Assembly (NCBI RefSeq): GCF_000178855.1
Contig: NZ_ADVG01000005.1
Location: 682,001-746,000 of the forward strand
Direction: 5' to 3'
Source: Ktedonobacter racemifer DSM 44963
GTDB lineage: Bacteria; Chloroflexota; Ktedonobacteria; Ktedonobacterales; Ktedonobacteraceae
Length of the DNA: 64,000 nt
Under the pieces are notes generated by a model. The model was not told the origin of the DNA. It made no database searches and saw only the letters and a list, made by a program, of their open reading frames with translations. Numbering within the stretch: the stretch's first letter is position 1; every line of letters begins with the position of its first letter. Below are positions 45,988-54,965 of this stretch, one piece after another. The translations under genes and the position numbers were made by a program.

Positions 45988-46841
45988 GAACTTGTTTGTA
46001 AAGGTCATTTTCTTGCCAAGCGTCGGATCATCAAGCGAGTCATAGCAATGTAGATCATAGCTTCGCTGCTTTCTGTCAGCGTTTCATAGTCCTTACTCAA
46101 GCGACGACATTGGGTGATCCAGGCAAAGGTTCGTTCGACCACCCACCGCCTGGGCAGGACAACAAAGCCTTTCTGATCATCGCTACGTAGCACGGGCTGG
46201 AGAAGAAAGTGAAAATGCAGCATCACCCATTCGAGCAGATGACCGCGATAGCCACCATCGACCCAGATGCGCCGGAGCTTTTTGCAAGCCCCACCCAGGC
46301 GCTTGAGCAGAAGTTTGGCTCCTGCCGCGTCGGACATTGAGGCTGCCGTGACCACAACGGCCATGAGCAAGCCTAACGTATCAACCAGGATATGGCGCTT
46401 GCGACCCTTGACGTGTTTGCCTGCGTCATAGCCACGGATACCAGGCCCCTGTGTCGTTTTCACGCTTTGACTGTCCAGGGCACCTGCGGTTGGATGCTTG
46501 TGACGGCCAACTCGTCGACGAACCTGAGCACGCAGTGTCTCATGAATTCGGAGCCACGTCCCATCGCGACGAAACGCGCGAAAGTACACATACGCGCTTT
46601 GCCAGGCGGGATACTCTTTGGGCAGCATACGCCATTGGCATCCTGTCACGACCACGTAGAGGATCGCGTTGATGACGGCTCGCATGGGTAGGGTTCTGGG
46701 TCTTCCTCCCGGCTTGGCCGCTGGGATCAACTCTTTGATACAATACCATTGGGCATCCGTCAGATCTGTGGGATAGATTTGGTTTGCTTTCATATCCCAA
46801 GTGTATCTCACCTGACTGGTTGCCCCTTTTCAAACAGGCTC
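45988..46841 (-). mobile_element. IS5-family insertion sequence with TTA target duplication
   Basis: The ends GAACTTGTTTGTAAAGG and (inverted) GAGCCTGTTTGAAAAGG form the terminal repeats. TTA flanks both sides (45985-45987 and 46842-46844), matching the 3-bp TNA duplications of the IS1031-type IS5 subgroup. It landed in the leader of the truncated lineage-E TnpB element, splitting AGTATTCTCTAA/GAGAGATACC. Confidence 0.85.
46005..46793 (-). CDS. IS5-family DDE transposase
   Basis: 262 residues from ATG 46793; a GTG at 46811 is possible. DLTDAQWYCIKELIPAAKPG and GCQWRMLPKEYPAWQSAYVY form the N-terminal DUF4096-like part. The DDE triad is in ALDSQSVKTT (Asp), IWVDGGYRG (Asp) and WVVERTFAWITQCRRLSKDY (Glu, the Y-(2)-R-(3)-E-(6)-K-like motif). 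All are intact, so the element may be active. Confidence 0.9.
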   Translation of the reverse strand: MKANQIYPTDLTDAQWYCIKELIPAAKPGGRPRTLPMRAVINAILYVVVTGCQWRMLPKEYPAWQSAYVYFRAFRRDGTWLRIHETLRAQVRRRVGRHKHPTAGALDSQSVKTTQGPGIRGYDAGKHVKGRKRHILVDTLGLLMAVVVTAASMSDAAGAKLLLKRLGGACKKLRRIWVDGGYRGHLLEWVMLHFHFLLQPVLRSDDQKGFVVLPRRWVVERTFAWITQCRRLSKDYETLTESSEAMIYIAMTRLMIRRLARK

Positions 46842-47132
46842 TTAGAGAATACTCTGCTGATGTGAAATTGTCAAACATATGTTCTATTAATACTATGCTT
46901 GACAAGGGCTCAAGCCCAATAACACGCCTCACCACGGTCGAAAGAACCGTGGCTTGCGGCGGGCTAAAGCCCTATCCTGTCAGCAGGGTCAACAGACGAT
47001 CATGCAGAGGATAGATCAGGTTAAGGGAACTGTATCCATGCCGAAGCATTCCGTCAGCCAAGACCCGGAACGAACAGAAAACATTTCACGAAATGAACCA
47101 ACAGCATAATATCCCATCACCTTAAGGATGAG

Positions 47133-47168
47133 AAATACAAAATTTTGGTATTATATTATTTATATAAT
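47133..47168 (+). promoter_or_regulatory. AT-rich conserved motif, copy 3
   Basis: ATACAAAATTTTGGTATT followed by ATATTATTTATATAAT lies about 190 bases before the alpha/beta hydrolase. This is the most symmetric copy: ATAC.AAAATTTT..GTAT reads as a dyad. Confidence 0.5.
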
Positions 47169-47218
47169 CTTCCATCTAAATTGAAATATTCTCTTGAAGA
47201 GGTCGCACATTCATCAGG

Positions 47219-47282
47219 TTACCTCTAGAAGAGAACCCTCGTGACACGCCGGCGTGTCACGGGGGGTCTCTTCTAGAGGTAA
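47219..47282. repeat. Near-perfect 64-bp palindrome in hydrolase leader
   Basis: Two 32-bp arms with two mismatches and no loop, centred on CACGCC/GGCGTG and ending TTACCTCTAGAAG. It lies between the AT-rich motif and the hydrolase start. It could form a strong leader hairpin (attenuator) or a cruciform. Confidence 0.7.
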
Positions 47283-47358
47283 TGGTATAGTTACAAGGAA
47301 CAAGAACAGCGTTTTATGAAGGTAGGCAATCCAACATGTAGAAAGGCCTGGTAGCTTA

Positions 47359-48222
47359 ATGCAGATATGCGAGACCATCAATGCATCTGGCTGCTCGCTT
47401 TGGACAACCCATCAAGGAAAAGGACCCGCACTTGTATGTTGCCACGGAGGGCCTGGCTTGTGGGATTATCTTGCCCCTGTGGCAGAAATGGTTGATGACC
47501 TGGCCACGGTCTATCGCTACGACCAACGCGCTTGTGGTCGATCAACTGGTGAACCTTCCTACGGCGTAGCCACCGCTGTCGCAGACCTTGAGGCCTTACG
47601 GGTTCATTGGAACCTTCCCCAGTGGATCATCCTGGGACATTCCTGGGGAGCCACACTGGCACTTGCCTATTGCCTCGCACATCCTTCCCGGGCCTCGGCA
47701 TTAATCTACCTCTCTGGAACGGGAATTGATGCCTCGTGGAAGGTGGAATATCATCGCAATCAAGGGGCACTGCTCACTCCTTTCGAACAGCAGGAACTGA
47801 CCGACCTACGCGCACAACTCTCCGTTGCGCAAGGAGCCGAGTTTGATGCAGTTGAGCGAGCATACTGTGAATTATCCTGGTCCACGGATATTGCTGACCG
47901 CTCACGCCCCCGGGAACTCGCTCGGCAGCTCTTTGTGGACGGTTTGCATATCAATTTCCAGGTCAACCGGGTTCTCGGGAAAGACGGCGATCGTTTTACC
48001 CAGCAACCAACAATGGCTGATCAGGTTGCCGCCTCGCCCATACCGACCATGATCATTCAAGGGGCGTGCGATCCACGCCCTGCCAGGGTGGCTCAACACC
48101 TTGCTCAATGCATGCCATCTGCCAACTATGTGGAGCTTCCCGATGTTGGGCATCTCCCATGGATAGAACGACCAAGCCTCCTGAGAAACGTTCTCCGGCC
48201 ATTTCTTCAGCGGCTCTCGTAG
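47359..48222 (+). CDS. Alpha/beta hydrolase, proline iminopeptidase-like
   Basis: 287 residues. HGGPG (about 29-33) forms the oxyanion hole as in prolyl iminopeptidases, YDQRACGRSTG follows, the nucleophile elbow is GHSWG (Ser95), and acid and base are the Asp in QGACDPRP and His in PDVGHLPWIE (about 265). The fold and motifs are complete. It may cleave an N-terminal amino acid or a small ester; the substrate is unknown. The leader contains a promoter-like motif and a large hairpin. Confidence 0.88.
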   Translation: MQICETINASGCSLWTTHQGKGPALVCCHGGPGLWDYLAPVAEMVDDLATVYRYDQRACGRSTGEPSYGVATAVADLEALRVHWNLPQWIILGHSWGATLALAYCLAHPSRASALIYLSGTGIDASWKVEYHRNQGALLTPFEQQELTDLRAQLSVAQGAEFDAVERAYCELSWSTDIADRSRPRELARQLFVDGLHINFQVNRVLGKDGDRFTQQPTMADQVAASPIPTMIIQGACDPRPARVAQHLAQCMPSANYVELPDVGHLPWIERPSLLRNVLRPFLQRLS

Positions 48223-48350
48223 AGCAGCAGACAAATGTGCCTCATCCTAGCACCATCCATAGCAACACGTCTGGTGAACGTGCGCGGCAAAGGTTCGGTA
48301 CTGCTAGAACGCTGCCAAGATATTCTTCTAGAAAGCTGGAAATATTTTTT

Positions 48351-48563
48351 ATGACGAATCAGGATCTCTTTGCTCTCGCTCCAACCCTGGAGACAGCGCG
48401 CTTGCGGTTACGACAAATAACTCTTGGAGATACAGATGCTATTTTTGCATTTCAATCAGATCCAGAAGTTCTGCGTTATTACCGTTCAGAGGCATTTACT
48501 CGTTTGGAACAAACACAAGAATATCTACAACGAGCTTTGGATACACCAACAGAAGCAATGTAA
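48351..48563 (+). pseudogene. GNAT acetyltransferase N-terminal fragment
   Basis: 70 residues. LETARLRLRQITLGDTDAIF and FQSDPEVLRYY are the start of RimJ/RimL-type GNAT proteins. The stop at 48563 comes before the acetyl-CoA binding motif, so the protein is truncated. The sequence after the stop belongs to the next gene's leader. Confidence 0.72.
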
Positions 48564-48611
48564 TCATGCTTTATGCCTGTACATCCGCGAGTTTACAGAA
48601 AGGGACAATCT

Positions 48612-50354
48612 ATGGATATTCCGCTTCCCCTCTCCAGCGAGTCTTTTGAACAGTTAAGTTGGTCAAAAATAAAACCCTGGTACGATGAATTAATAGCCAC
48701 AACGCTCTCATCCGAAACTGTGCCGTTGTGGCTCTCACAGTGGTCACACTTGAGTGAACTGGTCGATGAGACCCTCGCTCGACTGGAAATAGCGTGTACG
48801 CAAGATACTGGAGATCAGGAGGCAGTACAGCGCAAAGAACGCTTCCTGAACAATATTGCGCTTCCTGTGCAATCGTATGACCAGCAGATCAAAGAGCAGT
48901 TGCTCGCGAGCGGACTCACTCCCGAGGGATATGTGATCCCCCTGCGTAATCTGCGCACGGAGGCAATGCTATTTCATGAAGCCAACCTGCCACTCCTCAA
49001 TGAAGAGGAGACCCTCAGTAGCGAATATCTGCAAGTGAATGGAGCGCAAATGGTTCCCTGGGGAGACAACCAGGTGAGCATCGCCTCGTTACGACCGGTG
49101 TTGTTGGATCCAGAGAGGCAGCGGCGTGAAATGGCCTGGCGCAGAATGAATGAACGTCAACAAGCGGATCGAGAACGGCTACACAGACTCTGGGTGAAAG
49201 GAATACAATTACGGCAGAAGATCGCACACAATGCGGGTTTCGATACCTATCGGGACTACCGCTGGCAACAGTTATTTCGTTTTGACTACACCCCGGCCGA
49301 TTGCAAGAGGTTTCATGAAGCAGTTGAAGAGGTGATCGTACCAGCTGCCAGCCGCATCTGGGAGAAGAGGCGGAAGCAGCTAGGAGTCGACAGCTTACGT
49401 CCCTGGGATATTTCGGTTGATCCGCAAGGAAACACTCCTCCGCGCATCTTCTCTGATATGGATATAGTCCTCCAGAAGTGTACGACCGCGTTCGGGTTCA
49501 TTGATCCGCATCTGCAATCCTACTTTACGACCATGATCCGGGAGGGCCTCTGCGACTTGGAGGAGCGCCCACGCAAAGCGAACCGAGGGTACAACATGCA
49601 TCTGGAAGTCCGTCGTCGCCCCTTCATTTTTGGCCAGGTGAAATCGATGTGGGATCTGGTGACTGTGTTTCATGAAGCAGGACATGCTTTTCAGGTCTTT
49701 GAGATGAGTCATCTCCCCTCTATCCATCAGCGAAAGGAAAGTTTTCTCCCATTGGAGTTCGCTGAAGTGGCTTCAACGAGTATGGAGCTGATCGCAGTGA
49801 TGTATCTGCACCGAGCAGGATTCTGCACACCGGCTGAAGAAACACGGCTCCGCATACAACATTTAGAGCGATTTGTGGCACAACTGTTCCCGCTTGCCGT
49901 TCGCGGGGATGCCTTCCAACACTGGGTCTACGAGAACCCTGAGCGGGCCATGGAGCAGGGCGCATGTAATCAGAAATGGGAAGAACTCTCTCTTCGGTAT
50001 GTTCCTGACATTGATTGGAGCGGCCTGGATGTGGAGAGGGGGTCTGAATGGCAGCAAGTACGACATTTTTATGGGTGGCCATTCTATTATATCGAGTACG
50101 CCTTTGCAGCTTTGGGTGCGCTCCAGGTCTGGAACAACTATCTGCGTGATCCACACACTTCGCTCCAACAGTATCGTTACGCACTTTCTTTGGGAGCTAC
50201 CAGGACCGTTCCAGAGCTTTTCGAGGCTGCTGGAGTGAAGTTTGCCTTTGATGCAACTACCCTCAATGGGATGCTTCAACCGATGATGCAAACCATTGAG
50301 AAACTGGAGTCTGAGGAGAATCAACGGACAACGCATCAGGAAAAAACGGAGTGA
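48612..50354 (+). CDS. M3-family zinc peptidase (oligoendopeptidase F-like)
   Basis: 580 residues from ATG 48612 (GAAAGGGA upstream); a start at 48573 is less likely. The active site is HEAGH (354-358) in VFHEAGHAFQVF, with the third ligand Glu in FAEVASTSMELIAVMYL. Length and domain order match M3 oligopeptidases. No signal peptide is seen, so it acts in the cytoplasm on short peptides. Confidence 0.9.
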   Translation: MDIPLPLSSESFEQLSWSKIKPWYDELIATTLSSETVPLWLSQWSHLSELVDETLARLEIACTQDTGDQEAVQRKERFLNNIALPVQSYDQQIKEQLLASGLTPEGYVIPLRNLRTEAMLFHEANLPLLNEEETLSSEYLQVNGAQMVPWGDNQVSIASLRPVLLDPERQRREMAWRRMNERQQADRERLHRLWVKGIQLRQKIAHNAGFDTYRDYRWQQLFRFDYTPADCKRFHEAVEEVIVPAASRIWEKRRKQLGVDSLRPWDISVDPQGNTPPRIFSDMDIVLQKCTTAFGFIDPHLQSYFTTMIREGLCDLEERPRKANRGYNMHLEVRRRPFIFGQVKSMWDLVTVFHEAGHAFQVFEMSHLPSIHQRKESFLPLEFAEVASTSMELIAVMYLHRAGFCTPAEETRLRIQHLERFVAQLFPLAVRGDAFQHWVYENPERAMEQGACNQKWEELSLRYVPDIDWSGLDVERGSEWQQVRHFYGWPFYYIEYAFAALGALQVWNNYLRDPHTSLQQYRYALSLGATRTVPELFEAAGVKFAFDATTLNGMLQPMMQTIEKLESEENQRTTHQEKTE

Positions 50355-50464
50355 TCTCCAGAAAACACCTGTAAACCAGCACAACTGTTCAGCTAGCTAG
50401 ACAAGCATTTTTTAACTGTTTGGCCGCCTCAGCAATCCAATTGACCAGGGTGTCTTCTGAGAGA

Positions 50465-52260
50465 TGACACAACGGGCTTTAGCCCGCCGCAAGCTGCGCC
50501 GTTTCAACGGCGGCAGTGAGGCGTGCCCCGGCTTTAGCCCTTGCAGAGCACAATAGAGAACATATGTTTGACAACTCCAACGGATTGCAGTATACTCTAA
50601 AAGAGACACAATATATTTTGAGAGAAAAGCACTAAAAATGGTAAAAGCCACGAAAACAATCAGACAAGCATTGCAGTATCCGCCTCAGTCAGCCCACTCC
50701 TTCGCGGAGAATCAGGCGCTCTACAATCGTGTCGTGGCCTTCTACTTTGAGGTCATCCAGGCCCATGAGGGCATCCTCTCTCTCAAGAACAAGGAGGCCC
50801 TCACCTCCCTGGAGAAACTCACCCATGCGACGGAGAAGAGCCCCCATCCCATTCTGCCACTCTCCGACATCGCCCCGGATATCCCCGCGATGTTCCGGCG
50901 CGCCGCCATCAATGCGGCCCTTGGCTCTGCTCGCGCCTTTTTCTCCTCGCTCAAAAAGTGGCGAGCACGCAAAGAGAAGCACGAGGCCAAACCATGCAAA
51001 AAGGGCAAGAAGAAGCAGCCGTTCAGGGAGCGGCCACCAGTCCCGCCGCGCACCTGGAACAAGTCGGCCTCCTTCTACGCGGGCTTGTGGAAAGAACGCT
51101 CTCAGCACTCCATCATGCTCAGAGTGTGGACTGGCTCGTGCTGGTCCTGGCTCAAAATTGGTGCGCTTTCTCGCGATATTCCCGAGGGGTACGCAATAGG
51201 GAGCCCGCAACTGGTTCGCAAGGGCAAGAGCTGGTGGTTGCATACTCCCATCGAGAAAACGTTGGAGGCCCCCGCCAACGTTGTTGAACAGATAGCATCC
51301 AAAGAGACACGTATCTGCGCGGTCGATTTGAACCTCGACCAGCATGTAGCTGTGTGTACCGTCCAGGCAGTCGAAGGCACCATCCTGGCTACTTCCTTCA
51401 TTGGAAATGGCACAGCGGTATCGGGCTTTAGGAAGAGGCTGCTCGGACGCATTGCGCACAACCGATCTCAGACTGGTATCATTGCCCAAGGGGAACAGGA
51501 CAATGCTGATCTGTGGCGCAAGATCAGGCACGTCGATGAGCACATCGCGCACCAAGTGAGCGCCCGCATTGTCCAGTTCGCCATCAAGCAGCAAGCAAGC
51601 ATACTGGTCTTCGAGCATCTAGGCACCCTGCGCCCGCAAAAAGGCACGTATTCGCGCCGCAGCAACAGGAAACGCGCCTACTGGATGAAAGGGCGCATCT
51701 TCAAGTATGTGAAGTACAAGGCGTGGAATGCACGTGGCATCATCACGTGCCGCGTCAATCCGCGCAATACGAGCCGGGAATGCCATCGCTGTCACGCGCC
51801 CGTCATTCGCTACAACGAGGGCGAGCCGGTTGAGGGATACACGCCCGGCGCGGCGCTTTGCCTGTGCCCACAATGCCAGATGCGCGACCATGCCGACCGC
51901 AATGCCAGTCTGAGAATCGGGCAGCGCTTGATCGAGCGCTACCAAGAACCGTTGAAGGAAAAGCCTCATGCTCGTTCGCGATGTGCGATGAGGGGGTCGA
52001 AAGACCCAGGTGTTGGGATCTCTCAGGATGCCGAACGCGAAGGGCAACCATCTCTTGCTCAAGCAAGGCAAGGGGATCACGCCAACGGGCCTGGCACCGC
52101 CCAGGGGGGATTGCGCCGGATGGGTGCGCGCCTCTCAGATATGGCTACCACACTACGCCTCCATTTTGAGTAGTCCCTACGGGACATGTCTCACGGAGGC
52201 GCTTACGGAGCCGTGTCAGAAGCTGCTGGGCTTTAGCCCATGCGGAGTGTCACAGTGACA
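50465..52260 (+). mobile_element. TnpB element, lineage E, with GGGCTTTAGCCC end hairpins
   Basis: Both ends carry GGGCTTTAGCCC palindromes (about 50470 and 52230), similar to the subterminal hairpins that Y1 transposases bind in IS200/IS605 elements. Only tnpB is carried. The left end matches that of the truncated copy at 45260-46980. Confidence 0.75.
50638..52173 (+). CDS. tnpB: TnpB RNA-guided nuclease, lineage E
   Basis: 511 residues, longer than most TnpB. The N-terminal half holds AINAALGSARAFFSSLKKWR. RuvC-I Asp is in ICAVDLNLDQHVAVCTV, Glu in ILVFEHLGTLRPQ, the zinc ribbon is CHRCHAP with LCLCPQCQM, and RuvC-III is RDHADRNASLRIGQRLI. The last about 60 residues (after LIERYQEP) are low-complexity and may instead be omega-RNA-encoding sequence that happens to be open. 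No tnpA is present. Confidence 0.88.
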   Translation: MVKATKTIRQALQYPPQSAHSFAENQALYNRVVAFYFEVIQAHEGILSLKNKEALTSLEKLTHATEKSPHPILPLSDIAPDIPAMFRRAAINAALGSARAFFSSLKKWRARKEKHEAKPCKKGKKKQPFRERPPVPPRTWNKSASFYAGLWKERSQHSIMLRVWTGSCWSWLKIGALSRDIPEGYAIGSPQLVRKGKSWWLHTPIEKTLEAPANVVEQIASKETRICAVDLNLDQHVAVCTVQAVEGTILATSFIGNGTAVSGFRKRLLGRIAHNRSQTGIIAQGEQDNADLWRKIRHVDEHIAHQVSARIVQFAIKQQASILVFEHLGTLRPQKGTYSRRSNRKRAYWMKGRIFKYVKYKAWNARGIITCRVNPRNTSRECHRCHAPVIRYNEGEPVEGYTPGAALCLCPQCQMRDHADRNASLRIGQRLIERYQEPLKEKPHARSRCAMRGSKDPGVGISQDAEREGQPSLAQARQGDHANGPGTAQGGLRRMGARLSDMATTLRLHFE

Positions 52261-52484
52261 CAGATCGTTAAGTGCCTCACAGGTTCATTCCAGGGGCAAC
52301 AACTGAAATTGGGAGAGATACGCTGCCAACGATTGGACCTGAGGGCCATATTGAGCAGGAGCATCCCCCCTTGGAGGAAAGCTTCCAATTGTTCGATCCT
52401 GACAGGCCGGACAGCAGATTTCTTCGATCCTGTGTTCCTGCACCAGCAAGCGCAATTCTGGCAAATCGTGCATGGGAACGACTA

Positions 52485-53000
52485 TCAATCCTTCTGATGG
52501 CTATCGAGCCAACTCAAGAACAGATACCACCAGTCCTTCCCCTTCTCTCCCTCTGGGTTAAAGAGGTCTGTCAAAAAAGCTTCCACCGAAGGGGCCAGAG
52601 GAGGTTCCCAATCGCCCCCATCAAACTGGAATGCTCTTACCTGATCGGTAGCAGCGTCCCAGACAACTGGACAACCACCCCCATCTTCAGCGAGAACCAC
52701 ATGTCGTTCTGGAAGCAGCACATCTCCACGTGTATCCCAATCGCTCAGGAGTTGGAACCACTTACGATTCTGCTCAACAAGTTGGGAAAGGGAAACCCAA
52801 CGGAACCAGTTGAAATATCCCCCATCACAGAGACGATAGAAATCTTGTAGAGCCTGACAGGTTGGAAGATGAGAAGGCCAGTGATCAAAAGAAGGAGGAT
52901 AAATAGCCCAAGCTATAAATTCCACTTGTTGTTGAGCCAAAGGTGCAATGCTGCTCTCCTGGGCTATCCATTGCTGAATGACATGTCTCCAATCTCTCAT
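52485..53000 (-). CDS. SMI1/KNR4 (SUKH) family protein
   Basis: 171 residues. LPTCQALQDFYRLCDGGYFN and the later HVVLAEDGGGCPVVWDAATD, then VEAFLTDLF, follow the SUKH pattern (helix, G-G turn, beta strands, C-terminal helix). SUKH proteins are often immunity proteins to polymorphic toxins or regulators. No toxin gene is adjacent; the nearest neighbours are a TnpB element and a propeller remnant. Function is therefore open. Confidence 0.75.
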   Translation of the reverse strand: MRDWRHVIQQWIAQESSIAPLAQQQVEFIAWAIYPPSFDHWPSHLPTCQALQDFYRLCDGGYFNWFRWVSLSQLVEQNRKWFQLLSDWDTRGDVLLPERHVVLAEDGGGCPVVWDAATDQVRAFQFDGGDWEPPLAPSVEAFLTDLFNPEGEKGKDWWYLFLSWLDSHQKD

Positions 53001-53247
53001 AGAGAACGACTCCGCATCTCTTCATTTCTCGCATGTACTAACGGCAGTGTATTATTGCACGCAGATGTCAATGACATATCCCTTTCGTTAGCAAATCCTC
53101 TCAAATACTGGACATTTTGCCTCAGCAGTTTATCACCTTTTAAGAGCGTTGCCAACGTATTCTAACCTTCCAAAAACGACTCACTCTTCGGCTAAAAATG
53201 TGCCAACCTCGGGCTAAACTACCATCTATCGTAGGGAACCTGAGTAG

Positions 53248-53467
53248 TTACAAATTGGCATCATTCGGGCCAATGAAGGCCATTCCATTGTAAATCGTTG
53301 GCAAGACATCCATGCTAAGGCCCGTGGCATAACTCCTAAGATCGCTCTCGGCCTCGGCCCTGGGTCGCTGAGGACTCGAGAAAACCAGCAGAGCAATGAG
53401 CAGCGTCAAAATCAACATTCGCAAGTAGACAGGTTCCATTGCCATCGAAACGAGGCATCTATGTGCA
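53248..53467 (-). pseudogene. Decayed paralogue of secreted beta-propeller (internal deletion, frameshift)
   Basis: The signal-peptide region (LRMLILTLLIALLVFSSPQR) and the last repeat (ATGLSMDVLPTIYNGMAFIG, PNDANL) match the gene at 24668, but about 330 residues between them are gone. The N-terminal codons also carry a one-base deletion. The leader up to about 54000 is homologous to 25870-26290. Confidence 0.78.
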
Positions 53468-53810
53468 TAAAGCAACATCTCTTTTGCAGGTACATATCCA
53501 GCCAGGCAACTATATAGGCAATAATTACTGGTTAAACGCCCTTCAGCCAGTCTTTTTTGCGTATAAAAACGTAGTTTGGGTTTACCCAACACCTGGGCAC
53601 AGAAGCGACCATTGATAGCACACGCCAGGAACCCATGATCTGCCAACGAACGCCCGGCTGATTACCTCTCTCCCAGAAGAGATGAGGCACCCCACCAGCA
53701 GGAGAAATGCAGACGTTCCTCACACAACACAACATTTCTCTGAGTATGTTTCTCTTAAGAGCGCTGTAGCTGGAGGAATTAACAAACGTTACACAGGTTT
53801 GCTGAACGAA

Positions 53811-53851
53811 AATCTACAAATAATAGAATACAAATTTTGGTAATTTTGCCA
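53811..53851 (-). promoter_or_regulatory. AT-rich conserved motif, copy 4
   Basis: On the minus strand TTACCAAAATTTGTATTC then TATTATTTGTAGATT, about 350 bases before the decayed propeller gene. It keeps the same distance as copy 1, so it was duplicated together with the gene. Confidence 0.5.
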
Positions 53852-54127
53852 AAAAATTGGGGAGCAGAGTATTGCCTTCGTTCACGAAGGTGTCCACTCG
53901 TTCAAAGCCAATTGCACGGTTGCGAATATCCTCCTTGGTTGACGCATATATACGAGGAAGTCGCACGAATTCTATGACCTGCTCTATCTGCTGAATATTG
54001 GATACTTATCTCATATGCCCTTTGTCTGATGAAGCAGATGTTCTCGCATGAAGAGACCAGTTAGCGGCTGTGTCCGGAGAGACATCAAACAACTCCTATA
54101 GAGTAGTCGCATGAAAAGTGCATCTTG

Positions 54128-54649
54128 CTATTCTGCTGCTTGATTTAGTCTTTCAAGAATCTGTTCCCAGGGGACAATCTTTGGAGCGGGATAGTTGTCG
54201 GGATCATAGAGAATGTGAACGCCGCATTCTCGAAGCAGGGTCAGGCTACGACCAAAGGCTGGGTGCCGTGAGTACGGACCTGTAATACAAGGAGCAGCTA
54301 CGATAGGAAGCCCCAGGCCAAGCCCCTTACAGAGCTGGCTCAAGAGGAGATTGTCTGCATTCCCTTGCGCCCATTTCGTCGTAGTGTTGAGCGTCATTGG
54401 TGCAATGACCATTGCGGTCACCTTTGGCCAGATGTCAGCCGTCCCTATCGTTTTGTATTCACTTCTGACGGGATGACCTGAAAGCTGCTCGAGCACAGGA
54501 ATATTCATGAATTTTGTTGCCTGAGGCGTTGCCAGGATGCATACATCCCACCCGTCTTCTTTCGCCAGTGGAACAAAGTCCTGGGCCTGCTGTGCTGGAG
54601 GAGAAGCACAGACAGCGTAATAGAGCACACCCTTTTTCTGTTGAGACAT
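54128..54649 (-). CDS. Flavoprotein (PPC decarboxylase/CoaC-like fold)
   Basis: 173 residues, with AGGAGAT upstream. The start LYYAVCASPPAQQAQDFVPL and ILATPQATKFM correspond to the first strands of HFCD flavoproteins. MVIAPMTLNTTTKWAQGNAD contains the PxMN-like FMN-binding/active-site loop (here P-M-T-L-N). These proteins decarboxylate cysteine-type substrates or bind FMN. A stand-alone form, not fused to CoaB, suggests a specialised role rather than CoA synthesis. Confidence 0.82.
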   Translation of the reverse strand: MSQQKKGVLYYAVCASPPAQQAQDFVPLAKEDGWDVCILATPQATKFMNIPVLEQLSGHPVRSEYKTIGTADIWPKVTAMVIAPMTLNTTTKWAQGNADNLLLSQLCKGLGLGLPIVAAPCITGPYSRHPAFGRSLTLLRECGVHILYDPDNYPAPKIVPWEQILERLNQAAE

Positions 54650-54791
54650 ACGTTTCCGATCTCCTCAAGCGTTGTGTGGTGATGACGAACAATCGGTGTG
54701 AGACAATGCCCAAGCGAGGGCTCAATGCAGTTCACTAGCTGTTCACGGTGCTGGATGGATGCTTGCTGATTCATAAGCGATGTGTTGCTGC

Positions 54792-54965
54792 TACCTTTCT
54801 CATACTCGAACGTGAGCGAACCCACCCTCAAGCGGTCAGTTCTTCCTGCTTCATCGTCGATAGCCAGCGCACGGGAACCTTTGGATCAGCCCTCCCGTTT
54901 CGGTCTCACATCAACTCCCCAGGCATTTTACGTCCGGCGGTAGCCACTCTCCAGGACGGCCAGCT
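54792..54965 (-). ncRNA. Right end/omega-RNA scaffold of lineage B copy 3
   Basis: Nearly identical to 29528-29702. The candidate guide directly outside is CAACACATCGCTTATGAATC (minus strand), which lies in the sequence upstream of the flavoprotein gene. Confidence 0.62.

Noticed and set aside
50470..52260. GGGCTTTAGCCC palindromes as CRISPR-like repeats
   Set aside because: They are only at the element ends and not regularly spaced; they fit IS200/IS605-type terminal hairpins. No CRISPR array was found in the window.
54505..54774. Minus-strand frame starting MNQQASIQHREQLVNC upstream of the flavoprotein
   Set aside because: It overlaps the flavoprotein start in another frame; the first 45 residues look plausible but I cannot support a complete gene.
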